Assembly: GCF_001663815.1 (NCBI RefSeq)
Contig: NZ_CP016027.1
Location: forward strand, 248,001 to 312,000
Source: Halothiobacillus diazotrophicus
GTDB lineage: Bacteria; Pseudomonadota; Gammaproteobacteria; Halothiobacillales; Halothiobacillaceae
Length of the DNA stretch: 64,000 bases
Reading direction: 5' to 3'
Shown piece by piece: positions 1-8,500 of the stretch. Under the pieces are notes generated by a model. That model did not search any database. It saw only the letters and a list, made by a program, of their open reading frames with translations, and was not told where the DNA came from. Every line of letters begins with the position of its first letter. The first letter of the stretch is position 1. Made by a program: the position numbers and the translations under genes.

Positions 1-546
1 GATGACGGATATCGGGTCGACGCCAGCGAACGGTTCGTCCAGCAGAATGACGCTGGGGTTAGCGGCCAGTGCCCGAGCAATTTCAACCCGCCGACGTTCG
101 CCCCCGGAAAGGGCCTGCCCGAGATTGCGACGGATGGAGCGGATATGCAGTTCGCCCAGCAGGCTTTCCAGTGTCGTCTGTCGTTGAACTGGGCTGAGAT
201 CGCGCCTCAGCTCTAGCACGCCCATGATGTTCTGCTCGACGGTGAGCTTGCGGAACACCGATGCCTCCTGCGGGAGGTAGCCGAGTCCCAGGTGGGCTCT
301 TTCGTCCACCGGCAGCAGGGTGATGTCCTGCCCGTTCAACCAGATCTGCCCCTGATCGGCGGCAACGAGGCCGACGATCATGTAGAAACTGGTCGTCTTG
401 CCGGCGCCGTTCGGCCCGAGAAGGCCGACGACTTCCCCCGCCTGCACTTCCAGCGAGACGCCTTGGACGACGGCACGCGCGCCGTAGTGCTTGACGAGGG
501 ACTCCACGAACAATACGGGTGGCTGCTTCATGTTCTGGTCTTGCAT
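1..546 (-). CDS. lptB: LPS export ABC transporter ATPase LptB (C-terminus cut by window edge)
   Basis: Cytoplasmic ATPase of the LptB2FGC machine that extracts lipopolysaccharide from the inner membrane and drives it across the periplasm. The 182 visible residues hold Walker [10 protein letters not shown] (about 44-52), the signature [16 protein letters not shown] and Walker [13 protein letters not shown]. The family is about 240 aa, so about 60 residues lie beyond base 1. The ATG at 546 shares one base with the lptA stop (TAATG), so translation is probably coupled; an in-frame ATG at 531 is an alternative start. It is last of the five visible genes kdsD-kdsC-lptC-lptA-lptB. The partners lptF and lptG lie near 52-54 kb. 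Confidence 0.96.
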   Translation of the reverse strand, partial: MQDQNMKQPPVLFVESLVKHYGARAVVQGVSLEVQAGEVVGLLGPNGAGKTTSFYMIVGLVAADQGQIWLNGQDITLLPVDERAHLGLGYLPQEASVFRKLTVEQNIMGVLELRRDLSPVQRQTTLESLLGELHIRSIRRNLGQALSGGERRRVEIARALAANPSVILLDEPFAGVDPISVI

Positions 547-1157
547 TACGGTTTGACGGATTGCGTCGAGGTATTTCCGGATGGTGTGTCATCCGTGGAT
601 GACGGGTTTTCCTTCTTGTTCCGCGGCTGGATGGTGACATGCACGCGGCCACCGTTATCGGGGCCTCCGGCCTGAACGACTTCATCCTTCATGTTGTAGG
701 TGATGCGCTGGGCGGCGAGACGATCGCCCTGACGGTTCAGTTGGGCATTTCCGGTCAGGACGATTTTCTGTTCGGTCGCCAGGTAGGTGGCGTGGGTGGC
801 GGAACCCTTCACCAGCTGGTTTTTTTCATCCAGTTCCTGAAAGGTGGCGGGCTTCCCGTCCAGTTCGGCGCGAACCAGTTGACCGTTCTTGACGTACAGC
901 GTGGCCTTGTCGCCGGTGGCATGCAGGCTACCCTGATCGATGACGACCTGACCGGTATAGACGCTGGTGCCATTCTTGTAGTCGGTGATTTTTTCGTTGG
1001 CCGACACCTCGATCGGCTTGCTCCGGTCGGCCTTGGCGGCAAACGCGTTCGGGCTTGCCAGTGCCAGGGCTGCCAGCGTCAGGGCGATCAGCGACGTCCC
1101 CGTTCGTGATGTCGGGTACTCCTGCAGTGCGGGCGTGTGGAATGGGTTCTGTATCAT
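546..1157 (-). CDS. lptA: LPS transport periplasmic protein LptA
   Basis: Periplasmic bridge protein whose beta-jellyroll (OstA-like) repeats carry LPS from LptC to LptD. The 203-aa product has a long N-terminus followed by a hydrophobic signal segment (about residues 22-40, ending SPNAFA). The OstA-like domain follows ([15 protein letters not shown] and later repeats). The last 25 or so residues are polar, rich in Ser, Thr and Asn, and probably disordered. The start overlaps the lptC stop by 4 bp (ATGA), and the stop abuts lptB. The pre-signal region is longer than usual, so a start further inside is possible, although no better ATG is seen. Assignment rests on motif and operon position. Confidence 0.93.
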   Translation of the reverse strand: MIQNPFHTPALQEYPTSRTGTSLIALTLAALALASPNAFAAKADRSKPIEVSANEKITDYKNGTSVYTGQVVIDQGSLHATGDKATLYVKNGQLVRAELDGKPATFQELDEKNQLVKGSATHATYLATEQKIVLTGNAQLNRQGDRLAAQRITYNMKDEVVQAGGPDNGGRVHVTIQPRNKKENPSSTDDTPSGNTSTQSVKP

Positions 1158-1825
1158 GGCTGCGCTCCGAGGGCGGTCTGGTCCTGGGAAGAAGGGGAAT
1201 CGTCTGGTTGACGTGTCGCGGGGGTTGGTGTCTGTACTGTTGCGGCGGGACGATAGCTGTCCTGAACTTGGGACTGTTCGAGTCGCTGTTCCCGGTAGTT
1301 CAGACGGAAGCTTGTGGCGTCGCTGGACCAGACCGGGTTGCCCTGGTCATCGAGTTCCGCGAACCGGCTCTTGTCGTCACTGCGTGCGGTGTCCGTTCTG
1401 GGCGAGATGTCGAGCGTCTCGCTGCGGAAACGGAGTGGACCCTGCCGATTGTACGCGGCGCGTTGCCCGATTACCCCGCCGCTCAAGCGGATGTCGGTCA
1501 GCGCCTCGTCGGCCGTGCCGATCGGTGCGGCGAGTCGCCATGGCGGCCCGGCGTGCTGGCGGTCCGAGACGATGAGTTCGGGGGCTGACATCGCATACCC
1601 ACGATCGCCCGTATCGTGCTGTACGGTTTTGCCATGGAGCGTCCACTGGAGCTGGCCGGATGCCCCGAACTGTCTGGCGACAAATCCGGTGAAACGCTGG
1701 TCGGTTTCTGCTGCATGTCCTGTTTGCGGGCCCGCATGTTCCAGATTGTTGCGCCAAAGCAGGAACCCGAGCACCACGAACAGCAGTGTCGCGAGCGTGA
1801 TCTGACTGATGACGTTCTGGGGCAC
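1154..1825 (-). CDS. lptC: LPS export system protein LptC
   Basis: Bitopic inner-membrane protein that receives LPS from LptB2FG and hands it to LptA. The 223-aa product has one N-terminal membrane segment (about residues 8-25, LATLLFVVLGFLLW) and then a periplasmic domain with the alternating strand pattern of the LptC/YrbK family. The family is weakly conserved, so position between kdsC and lptA is the main support. It overlaps lptA by 4 bp (ATGA), which suggests translational coupling. The last 30 or so residues are Pro/Gln/Thr-rich and likely unstructured. Confidence 0.9.
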   Translation of the reverse strand: MPQNVISQITLATLLFVVLGFLLWRNNLEHAGPQTGHAAETDQRFTGFVARQFGASGQLQWTLHGKTVQHDTGDRGYAMSAPELIVSDRQHAGPPWRLAAPIGTADEALTDIRLSGGVIGQRAAYNRQGPLRFRSETLDISPRTDTARSDDKSRFAELDDQGNPVWSSDATSFRLNYREQRLEQSQVQDSYRPAATVQTPTPATRQPDDSPSSQDQTALGAQP

Positions 1826-1839
1826 GGTTGACGTCGTTC

Positions 1840-2367
1840 CTACTGATGATCGGCGATGACGGTCGACCAGGCGTCGCGGGCATCGATAAGTAGATCGATG
1901 AACTCGCGGACGGCACCCTGTCCACCGCCCAGGGTCGTCACCCAGTCCACCCGGGCGCGGATGGCGGCGGGCGCATCGGCCACGGTTGCGGAAACACCGG
2001 CGCGGTTGAGCATGGGGAGATCAATCACGTCGTCGCCCATCACGGCAATGGCCTGGAGCTCGACGTCCAGGGTTCGAGCCAGCTCCTCCAGGGCCGGCCC
2101 CTTGTCCTTGATGCCGATCATGCAGTGCCGGATGCCGAGATTCTCGGCCCGATGGCGCAGCGCGGGGGACGCCCGGCCGGAAATGATCGACACCTCGATG
2201 CCGATCTTTTGTGCAAGTTTGATGCCGTGACCATCCCGGGAATGAAACACCTTGTGTTCCTCCCCCTGCTCCGTGAAATGGAGGCGTCCATCCGTCAGGA
2301 CACCGTCCACGTCGAGCACCAGTGCCCGGATCTGTTTCAGGCGGGTCAACAAATCGGTTTGACTCAT
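1840..2367 (-). CDS. kdsC: 3-deoxy-D-manno-octulosonate 8-phosphate phosphatase KdsC
   Basis: HAD-superfamily phosphatase that hydrolyses Kdo-8-phosphate to Kdo, the inner-core LPS sugar. The 175-aa length is typical of this capless tetrameric HAD family. The N-terminal catalytic motif DVDGVLTDG carries the nucleophile Asp19 and Asp21. The second motif is around SIISGRAS, and a late GDDVIDLPML motif supplies the Mg2+-binding acids. It sits 11 bases downstream of kdsD and 14 bases upstream of lptC, the conserved order for coupling Kdo synthesis to LPS export. Confidence 0.96.
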   Translation of the reverse strand: MSQTDLLTRLKQIRALVLDVDGVLTDGRLHFTEQGEEHKVFHSRDGHGIKLAQKIGIEVSIISGRASPALRHRAENLGIRHCMIGIKDKGPALEELARTLDVELQAIAVMGDDVIDLPMLNRAGVSATVADAPAAIRARVDWVTTLGGGQGAVREFIDLLIDARDAWSTVIADHQ

Positions 2368-2378
2368 GTACGTATCCC

Positions 2379-3350
2379 TCAGGCAACGCCAGCGCGAAGC
2401 AGGTCGTGCATGTTCAATGCGCCGATGACGGTCCGGTTGTCGTCGAGCACGAGCAATCCATTGATCTTGTCGCGCTCCATGATGGCCATGGCTTCGGCCG
2501 CCAGGATGTCTTCGCTGCAGGTTCTGGGGTTGCGGGTCATCACTTTTTCGATTGGCAGATTGAGATCGAATTCGGTCTGGTCCAGGATGCGGCGCAAATC
2601 CCCGTCGGTGAACAAACCCAGCAATTTCTCGTCGTCATCGATGACGGCGGCCATCCCCAGTCCGCCGGAGGAGATGGTGATCAGGGTCTGCTTGATCGTC
2701 TGGTTGTACTGGACCTTGGGAATGCGTTCCCCGGTATGCATCACGTCGCGCACCCGCAGCAGCAGGCGACGGCCCAGTGCCCCACCAGGGTGCGACAGGG
2801 CGAAATCCTCGGGCTGGAAGGCACGCGCGTCGAGCAGCGCGACGGCCAGAGCGTCGCCCATCACGAGGGCGGCGGTTGTGCTGGCGGTCGGTGCCAGATT
2901 CAGCGGGCAGGCTTCCCGGGCTACGGATGTATTTAGATGTGCATCAGCAGCCTGTGCCAGAGTCGATTGCGGTTTGCCGGTCATCGCGATCAGGGGGCTC
3001 CCCAGGCGCTTGATCACCGGAAGGATGGCCAGTACTTCGGCGGTTTCTCCCGAGTTGGACAGGGCGAGCACGACATCCTTGCGGGTGATCATCCCGAGGT
3101 CGCCATGACTGGCCTCGCCGGGGTGGACAAAGAAGGCCGGTGTGCCGGTGCTGGCCAGCGTGGCGGCGATCTTGCCCCCGATGTGGCCTGATTTTCCCAT
3201 GCCCGTCACGATCACCCGACCTTCGCAGCGGAGCATCAGTTCGCAGGCGTTGACGAAGGCCTCGTCGATTCGCTCGCTCAGGGCCAGACAGGCTTGGGTT
3301 TCGATATCAATGACTTGCTTAGCCATTGCCAGAAGGTTATTGGGATTCAT
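2379..3350 (-). CDS. kdsD: D-arabinose 5-phosphate isomerase KdsD
   Basis: Isomerase that converts ribulose 5-phosphate to arabinose 5-phosphate, the first step toward Kdo. The 323-aa protein has an N-terminal SIS domain (VTGMGKSGHIGGKIAATLAS, then HPGEASHGDLGMI) and two C-terminal CBS domains starting near residue 205, the full KdsD/KpsF architecture. I chose the ATG at 3350 (MNPNNLLAMAK) because the upstream in-frame extension to 3386 lacks family similarity and overlaps the likely promoter. It heads the kdsD-kdsC-lptC-lptA-lptB operon. Confidence 0.95.
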   Translation of the reverse strand: MNPNNLLAMAKQVIDIETQACLALSERIDEAFVNACELMLRCEGRVIVTGMGKSGHIGGKIAATLASTGTPAFFVHPGEASHGDLGMITRKDVVLALSNSGETAEVLAILPVIKRLGSPLIAMTGKPQSTLAQAADAHLNTSVAREACPLNLAPTASTTAALVMGDALAVALLDARAFQPEDFALSHPGGALGRRLLLRVRDVMHTGERIPKVQYNQTIKQTLITISSGGLGMAAVIDDDEKLLGLFTDGDLRRILDQTEFDLNLPIEKVMTRNPRTCSEDILAAEAMAIMERDKINGLLVLDDNRTVIGALNMHDLLRAGVA

Positions 3351-3671
3351 AGATATTCGATATGATGATGCACACAAAAAAGGCAAGGCAGTATAGCAGC
3401 CGACGCCGTCCCGCCCTCAATCCGGTTGATTTCTATAGGCGGCATGGGCGGCGCAGCGGGCGATGCCCCCGGAATTTGCGAGGCAGGATTGTGCGGCAAG
3501 GCGTTACAAATTTGCACAGCAGGCGGGACAAATAAATGTTAGTCTCGCTATTATTTCGCATGCGAACAACCTGGTGTTTTATCGGGTCGTGGCCAGGGTT
3601 GCGATGCGGAGTCACAGACTTGCCGATGTGGTGTACAAGGGCGTTGTGTCGATTAGGGGGGAGGGGTTTCG
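3351..3671. other. Intergenic region between divergent kdsD and the SUMF-mla operon
   Basis: This 321-base stretch separates kdsD (minus) from the SUMF-like gene (plus). It holds the kdsD promoter at its left end and a strong purine-rich ribosome-binding region (about 3655-3665) just before the GTG at 3672. The middle (about 3500-3570) is more AT-rich and is the likely place for the rightward promoter, but I find no convincing -35/-10 pair. No RNA gene or repeat is recognised. Confidence 0.5.
3390..3420 (-). promoter_or_regulatory. Predicted sigma70 promoter of the kdsD-lptB operon
   Basis: On the minus strand TTGAGG (3420-3415) is followed after 19 bases by TATACT (3395-3390). The -10 is strong and the spacing is slightly long. 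Transcription would start near 3383, giving a leader of about 33 bases before the kdsD ATG at 3350. Confidence 0.45.
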
Positions 3672-4532
3672 GTGGGAGCAGTGTCCGTGAAACGGGAATC
3701 GGAATTTCTGGCTGATGCGACGGTTCGTCAACAGGCGGCCGCCCAGGCATTGGGCTGCGCGCCTCATTTTGCCGATACGTTGCGTGATGGCAGCCCCGCT
3801 CCGACGGTTGCCGTGATTCCTCCGGGGTCGTTCTGGATGGGCGCCCGGCAGGGTGAGTACCAGGTCCAGCCGGTTGAGATGCCGCGACACGAGGTGCACT
3901 TTCCCCGAGCATTCGCCTTGACGACGGGCGCCATTCGCCGTCGCGAGTACAACCAGTTCCTGATGGCGACGGGGCATCGTCGGCCGCGCGCCTACTCATG
4001 GCATGATCTGGACTTTCCGATCTACAACGTCTCGTTTCATGATGCAGTGGCCTACGCGGACTGGCTTTCCCGGGAAACCGGCCAGCGGTACCGTCTACCC
4101 ACCGAGTCCGAATGGGAATATGCCGCGCGGGCGGGTACCGACACCATGTTCTATTTCGGAGACAAGATCCGGCGCGAAGAAGTCAATTGCGCCGGCGGCC
4201 TGCACTGCACCCGAGGGCTGTTCCTCTGCGGGATCGGACGGCCCGTGCCGGTCGGTAGCCTGCCGCCCAATGCCTGGGGGCTGCACGAGGTGCATGGCAA
4301 TATGCAGGAACTGACCCTGGATCATTGGCGCAGCGGCTATCGACTGAATGCCCGGGTCGGTGATCAGCCCTTCCAGAGTCCGGACAAGCATGATCGTCGT
4401 TTCCGCGTCGTGCGCGGTGGCTCCTGGTTCGACGGGCCCGGCGCCTGCCGGAGCGCCTCACGTGCCCAGCGTTTCGAGCATGAATTCGATTTGAACCTGA
4501 GTTTCAGGCTGCTTCGGGAGTTGCCTGCGTGA
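3672..4532 (+). CDS. Formylglycine-generating-enzyme (SUMF1/FGE-sulfatase domain) family protein
   Basis: The 286-aa protein consists almost entirely of one FGE-sulfatase fold. Recognisable blocks are IPPGSFWMGA (about 50-60), YRLPTESEWEYAARAG, NAWGLHEVHGNMQELT and VVRGGSWFDGPGACRSASRAQ, ending FRLLRELP. True formylglycine-generating enzymes use two cysteines five apart after GGSW/Y. Here the first is Asp and only the second remains, so genuine Cys-to-formylglycine activity is doubtful. No clear signal peptide is seen. The GTG start at 3672 follows a very strong GGGGGAGGGG Shine-Dalgarno. Its stop overlaps the next gene (GTGA), tying it to the mla operon. The function is unknown; a binding or scaffold role, or iron-type SUMF chemistry, is possible. 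Confidence 0.85.
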   Translation: MGAVSVKRESEFLADATVRQQAAAQALGCAPHFADTLRDGSPAPTVAVIPPGSFWMGARQGEYQVQPVEMPRHEVHFPRAFALTTGAIRRREYNQFLMATGHRRPRAYSWHDLDFPIYNVSFHDAVAYADWLSRETGQRYRLPTESEWEYAARAGTDTMFYFGDKIRREEVNCAGGLHCTRGLFLCGIGRPVPVGSLPPNAWGLHEVHGNMQELTLDHWRSGYRLNARVGDQPFQSPDKHDRRFRVVRGGSWFDGPGACRSASRAQRFEHEFDLNLSFRLLRELPA

Positions 4533-5041
4533 ATTCCTCGAGACGATCGATCTGGGTCGGGTTCCGACAGCGTCTGGCGACCTCGCTGATCCAGGACTTC
4601 TACCCGGAAGGCATGCCGGACGACTGGCGCAACAATTACCTTGTGATGATGACGAGTGCCGTATGGATCGCCGATACGGATGCCGATGCGGCCGACGCCC
4701 TGGCCGCCGTGGCCGATGCGCCGAAACCGGTGCTCGCCGTCCTTGAGCGGGGGGCAGGTGCCGCCCAGTCGCCGTTTACCGACTGGCTGGTCGACCATGC
4801 CGATCTCCCCGTGATTCGGCTTGCTCCAGACGAGGCACTCTGGCGCCCGGACGCGGCCGCCAGTGGGTGCCGGGTTGGCCTGATCCCGGCACAGGATCAG
4901 CCGAAACTGCTCCGTACATGGATCGAGTCGTTCATCGCGCAGGCGCCTGAAGTGCCCTGTGCCTTGTTTGTCGACGGCGATCAACCTTCCGTACCGACGA
5001 TGGAGCGCTTGCAAACGCTCGTAGAGCTCATGGGGCTATGA
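4529..5041 (+). CDS. Uncharacterised 170-aa protein between the SUMF-like gene and mlaF
   Basis: I do not recognise this family with confidence. The product has no signal peptide or membrane segment and is acidic and Ala/Asp-rich. An N-terminal block FYPEGMPDDWRNNYL faintly recalls the opening of DUF72/YecE proteins, but the protein is much shorter than that family. Alternating hydrophobic stretches (VWIADTDAD, KPVLAVLER, CRVGLIPAQ) suggest an alpha/beta fold. The GTG start overlaps the upstream stop (GTGA), and its own stop overlaps the mlaF ATG (ATGA). It is thus translationally coupled on both sides, which argues strongly that it is a real gene used together with the SUMF-like and Mla proteins. 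Confidence 0.8.
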   Translation: MNSSRRSIWVGFRQRLATSLIQDFYPEGMPDDWRNNYLVMMTSAVWIADTDADAADALAAVADAPKPVLAVLERGAGAAQSPFTDWLVDHADLPVIRLAPDEALWRPDAAASGCRVGLIPAQDQPKLLRTWIESFIAQAPEVPCALFVDGDQPSVPTMERLQTLVELMGL

Positions 5042-5874
5042 TGGAACCCTATATCCAATTCGAACGGGTTTCCTTTTCCCGCGGCCGGCGAGTGATTCTC
5101 GACTCGGTGGATCTGTCGATCCCCCGCGGCAAGATCACGGCGATCATGGGGCCATCCGGTACCGGAAAGACCACGCTGCTGCGGCTTATCGGCGGGCAGA
5201 TCAAGGCGAGGTCCGGCAAGGTGATGGTCAATGGCCTGAATATGGGGCGGGCCGGTCGGAACGATCTGTTGGCCATGCGTCGCCGGCTCGGCATGCTGTT
5301 TCAGAACGGTGCACTGTTCACGGATCTGACGGCGCGGGAAAATGTAGCCTTCCCGTTGCGGGAGCATTCGCATCTGCCTGAAGCACTCATTCAGCGGATC
5401 GTCGCGTTGAAGCTACAGGCCGTCGGGCTGCTGGCTGCCGCCGATCAGATGCCAGCAGAGCTGTCCGGGGGCATGGCGCGACGTGTCGCACTGGCGCGGG
5501 CGCTTGCCCTGGACCCCGAGCTCATGCTTTACGATGAGCCCTTCACGGGACAGGATCCGATCAATCTCGGGGTGCTTCTGCGATTGATCGCTTCCTTGAA
5601 TAGCGCGCTGGGGCTGACCAGCGTGCTGGTGTCGCATGACGTGTCCGAAGCCCTGTCCATTGCCGATCAGGTTTATGTGATCAATGAAGGGCGCGTGGTC
5701 GGGGCGGGAACGCCGGAAGATTTGATGGCTCAGAAGGCGCAGTCGCCGTTTCTGCGCCAGTTCCTGGATGCGGACCCCGATGCGGCCACGGGGCAATCCG
5801 ACTCCGGGCAGCGGCTGCTTGCGGATGCGCTCGGTTTGTCGAGTCTCACCCATTTCGATCAGGAGTCCAGATAG
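5038..5874 (+). CDS. mlaF: Phospholipid ABC transporter ATP-binding protein MlaF
   Basis: ATPase of the MlaFEDB inner-membrane complex that moves phospholipids between the inner membrane and the periplasmic carrier MlaC. The 278-aa protein has Walker [10 protein letters not shown] (38-46), the signature [15 protein letters not shown] (from about 142) and Walker [14 protein letters not shown], then the SHDVSEAL switch. The ATG at 5038 overlaps the upstream stop; a second ATG at 5041 follows directly. In E. coli mlaF is first in its operon. Here it is third, behind two extra genes. Confidence 0.95.
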   Translation: MMEPYIQFERVSFSRGRRVILDSVDLSIPRGKITAIMGPSGTGKTTLLRLIGGQIKARSGKVMVNGLNMGRAGRNDLLAMRRRLGMLFQNGALFTDLTARENVAFPLREHSHLPEALIQRIVALKLQAVGLLAAADQMPAELSGGMARRVALARALALDPELMLYDEPFTGQDPINLGVLLRLIASLNSALGLTSVLVSHDVSEALSIADQVYVINEGRVVGAGTPEDLMAQKAQSPFLRQFLDADPDAATGQSDSGQRLLADALGLSSLTHFDQESR

Positions 5875-6674
5875 TGCAGGCATGGGTCAACACGCTGGGT
5901 GACTTTCTGGCGCTATTGGGGCGCTGGGTGTTGTCGGCGGCGCAGCACACCGGTCGGATGGCCTTTTTTACCGGTGCTGTCTTCCTCCGATTGATTCCGG
6001 CCTGGACGCGGCCGCGCCTGATTGTCCAGGAGGTTTATGCCATCGGTGTCCTCTCGCTGGTGATTATCCTGATCTCCGGCGCGTTCGTCGGTCTGGTGCT
6101 GGGGCTGCAGGGGTACAATATCCTGTCTAAATTCAATGCAACCGAATCGCTCGGCGTGATGGTGGCGCTCTCCCTGGTCCGTGAGCTGGGGCCTGTCGTG
6201 ACGGCCCTGTTGTTCGCGGGCCGTGCCGGCTCGGCAATCACGGCGGAAATTGCCCTGATGAAGACTACTGAGCAGTTGTCCGCCATGGAAATGATGGCGG
6301 TCGATCCGTTGCGCCGGGTTGTGGCGCCACGGTTCTGGGGCGCGCTGTTTGCCATGCCGCTGCTGGCGGCACTGTTCTCCCTGGTGGGCATTCTTGGTGG
6401 TTATCTGATCGGTGTCGTGGTGCTCGGTGTAGATGCCGCGTCCTACTGGGGACAGATCCAGCAGCAGATGGCACCGGTTGAAGATGTACTCAACGGCGTG
6501 ATCAAAAGCTTGGCGTTCGGTTTCGTGATCGGCCTGATTGCCGTCTTCGAGGGGTATGATGCCGAGCCGACCTCCCTGGGGATTTCCCGGGCGACGACGC
6601 GTACCGTGGTGTTGAGTTCCCTGACCGTGCTGGGGCTGGATTTTGTTTTGACTGCCTGGATGTTTGGGGCTTAA
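5874..6674 (+). CDS. mlaE: Phospholipid ABC transporter permease MlaE
   Basis: Integral membrane permease of the Mla system (MlaE/YrbE family), 266 aa. Hydrophobic segments are visible around residues 55-80, 100-120, 150-180, 190-225 and 240-265. Family blocks include [38 protein letters not shown] and [13 protein letters not shown], the last interacting with MlaF. The GTG start shares one base with the mlaF stop (TAGTG), so the two are coupled. An N-terminal amphipathic region of about 45 residues precedes the core, as in E. coli MlaE. Confidence 0.95.
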   Translation: MQAWVNTLGDFLALLGRWVLSAAQHTGRMAFFTGAVFLRLIPAWTRPRLIVQEVYAIGVLSLVIILISGAFVGLVLGLQGYNILSKFNATESLGVMVALSLVRELGPVVTALLFAGRAGSAITAEIALMKTTEQLSAMEMMAVDPLRRVVAPRFWGALFAMPLLAALFSLVGILGGYLIGVVVLGVDAASYWGQIQQQMAPVEDVLNGVIKSLAFGFVIGLIAVFEGYDAEPTSLGISRATTRTVVLSSLTVLGLDFVLTAWMFGA

Positions 6675-6677
6675 GTA

Positions 6678-7139
6678 ATGAATACACAACGTGGCATTGA
6701 AATCGTGGTGGGCGCCTTTGTTCTGGCGGGGATCGTCGCCATGCTGCTGCTGACCCTGAAGTGGAGCAACTTCGGCAGCACGTCCATCCATGGCTATACG
6801 CTGACGGCGGAGTTCGACAATGTCGGCGGTCTGACCGACCGTTCTCCGGTAAAGCTGGCCGGGATGACCATCGGCCGGGTCGAGCGGATTACCGTCGATC
6901 CCAAGACGTTCGAAGCGGTCGTCACGATGGTGATTGGCAACCAGTACAACAACCTGCCCAAGGATTCCTTTGCCAGCATCTACACCGCCGGCCTGCTCGG
7001 CGCCCAGTACATCGAGATTTCACCCGGTGGGGATACCAAGGTGTTGAAAAACGGAGATCGGATTGCCATGACGCAGTCGGCGGTCATTCTGGAAAAAGTG
7101 ATATCCAAGTTTCTTTTCAATAAGGCAGCGGAAAAATGA
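6678..7139 (+). CDS. mlaD: MCE-domain phospholipid-binding protein MlaD
   Basis: Inner-membrane-anchored MCE protein that forms a hexameric ring below MlaE and passes lipids to MlaC. The 153-aa product has an N-terminal anchor (about residues 7-28, GIEIVVGAFVLAGIVAMLLL) and one MCE domain. Within it are AEFDNVGGLTDRSPVKLAGMTIGRVERI and then AGLLGAQYIEISPGGD. A short C-terminal helix (SAVILEKVISKFLFN) matches the pore-lining helix of the family. The length is that of a minimal single-MCE MlaD, and the stop overlaps the next gene by 4 bp. Confidence 0.95.
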   Translation: MNTQRGIEIVVGAFVLAGIVAMLLLTLKWSNFGSTSIHGYTLTAEFDNVGGLTDRSPVKLAGMTIGRVERITVDPKTFEAVVTMVIGNQYNNLPKDSFASIYTAGLLGAQYIEISPGGDTKVLKNGDRIAMTQSAVILEKVISKFLFNKAAEK

Positions 7140-8500
7140 GACACGTCCAGCATTTGCTATGGGCCTTGAGTCTGGTCAGTGCGGTTGCCCAGGCCCAGAC
7201 CGTCAATCTGCAACAGGCCACGGAAATGGCGCTGAATGCCGATCCGCGGATCGAGGAGCAGCGCGCCAATGTGGCGGCGGCTCAGGCCCTGATTCATCGT
7301 GTTGAGGGGGAGGGCGGCATTCGGGCCAGCGTGAACTTGTATGCGGCCCTGGCGCCACGGGCCAAGGACGGCATCTTCACCAACGGAACGAATACCTGTC
7401 CGGCCGGGCAGAGCTGTACGCTTCGTGCGGGCGGCAACACGATTGACGACGGGATCACGGTCACATCCGGCATCATGGCCTCGATCATCAAGCCGCTGTA
7501 CACCTTCGGCAAGCTCGAGAATTACAAGACGGCTGCCCAGTACAACAAGCAGGTCAAGGCGGATCAGGTCGCCCTGGCCAAGGGTGAGACCTGGCTGACC
7601 GTACGGCGTGCCTACTATGGTTACCTCACGGCACGCGACACCCGGCAATTCCTGACCGGGGTCCGCAATCAGCTGGCCGAGTCTGAAAAACCGCTGCAGA
7701 AGAAGGCCGATGCCGGACAGGGATCGCTGCGTGATGTCTATGCGCTGGAAAATGGCCTGGGGCAGCTCGATCGCTATATTGCCGAAGCGGAAGGCGTCGA
7801 AAAAATTGCGCTGGACGGGCTGAAAACCATCATTGGCGTGCCGATTCACGATTCCCTGACCGTGGCCGACGACCATGTCGAGCCGGTCACGGTTCCTGAA
7901 GGCAGTTTGGAAAAATTTGCCAACCAGGCGCTGCTTGATCGTCCGGAAATGCACATGGCCGAATCAGGTCTCAGCGCGATGCGCGCCTATGTGCAGGCGC
8001 GCAAATCCGAGCGCTATCCGAATATCTACGCCGGTGTCGTGGCGTCTGCGGAATTCACCCCGGGGCGCGATCAGATCAACAATCCCTATATTTATGACCC
8101 GTTGAATCAGGCGTTGGTCACGCCGGTGCTGGGCATCAAGTGGGATTTCAATCCCGGTGTGATTGCGGCCAATGTCAGTGATGCGGAGGCCGAGATGCGT
8201 GGCGTCGTTGCCAAGGCGCAGCTGGCGCAGGTTGGTATCCCGTACCAGGTGGCAGAGGCCTATCACTCGGTCCATGCGCTGAAGACCGAGATAGCGGCAC
8301 TGGACAAGGCACGGGTCGCCGCCAAGCGCTGGATGATTTCGAGCTTCCTGGATTTCCAGGCTGGCCTGATCGATGGCGGCAAACTCGCCGAGGCCGTTAA
8401 GGCCAATACGGTGACGCAGGTGGATTATCTGCGCGCCGTGAACGACTTCAACATGCAAGTGGCCCAACTGAAAATCGCGACAGGAGACTATCCGCAATGA
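7136..8500 (+). CDS. TolC-family outer membrane protein encoded inside the mla operon
   Basis: A 454-aa outer-membrane efflux (OEP) protein with a signal peptide (1-20, cleavage after AVAQA). It has two OEP repeats of long helices, with NLQQATEMALNADPRI opening the first repeat as in TolC homologues. The first beta-hairpin region (about 65-115) carries an insertion with two cysteines (Cys88 and Cys94), possibly a disulfide-closed surface loop. It overlaps mlaD upstream and mlaC downstream by 4 bp each. E. coli mla operons have no such gene. The inference is that it supplies an outer-membrane or trans-envelope part to this Mla system; a role as a general export duct cannot be excluded. Confidence 0.9.
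   Translation: MRHVQHLLWALSLVSAVAQAQTVNLQQATEMALNADPRIEEQRANVAAAQALIHRVEGEGGIRASVNLYAALAPRAKDGIFTNGTNTCPAGQSCTLRAGGNTIDDGITVTSGIMASIIKPLYTFGKLENYKTAAQYNKQVKADQVALAKGETWLTVRRAYYGYLTARDTRQFLTGVRNQLAESEKPLQKKADAGQGSLRDVYALENGLGQLDRYIAEAEGVEKIALDGLKTIIGVPIHDSLTVADDHVEPVTVPEGSLEKFANQALLDRPEMHMAESGLSAMRAYVQARKSERYPNIYAGVVASAEFTPGRDQINNPYIYDPLNQALVTPVLGIKWDFNPGVIAANVSDAEAEMRGVVAKAQLAQVGIPYQVAEAYHSVHALKTEIAALDKARVAAKRWMISSFLDFQAGLIDGGKLAEAVKANTVTQVDYLRAVNDFNMQVAQLKIATGDYPQ

Noticed and set aside
3500-3570. Promoter for the SUMF-mla operon in the AT-rich middle of the gap
   Set aside because: Partial -35-like boxes (TTGCAC) and AT-rich -10-like stretches exist, but none pairs at proper spacing with good matches, so no feature is called.
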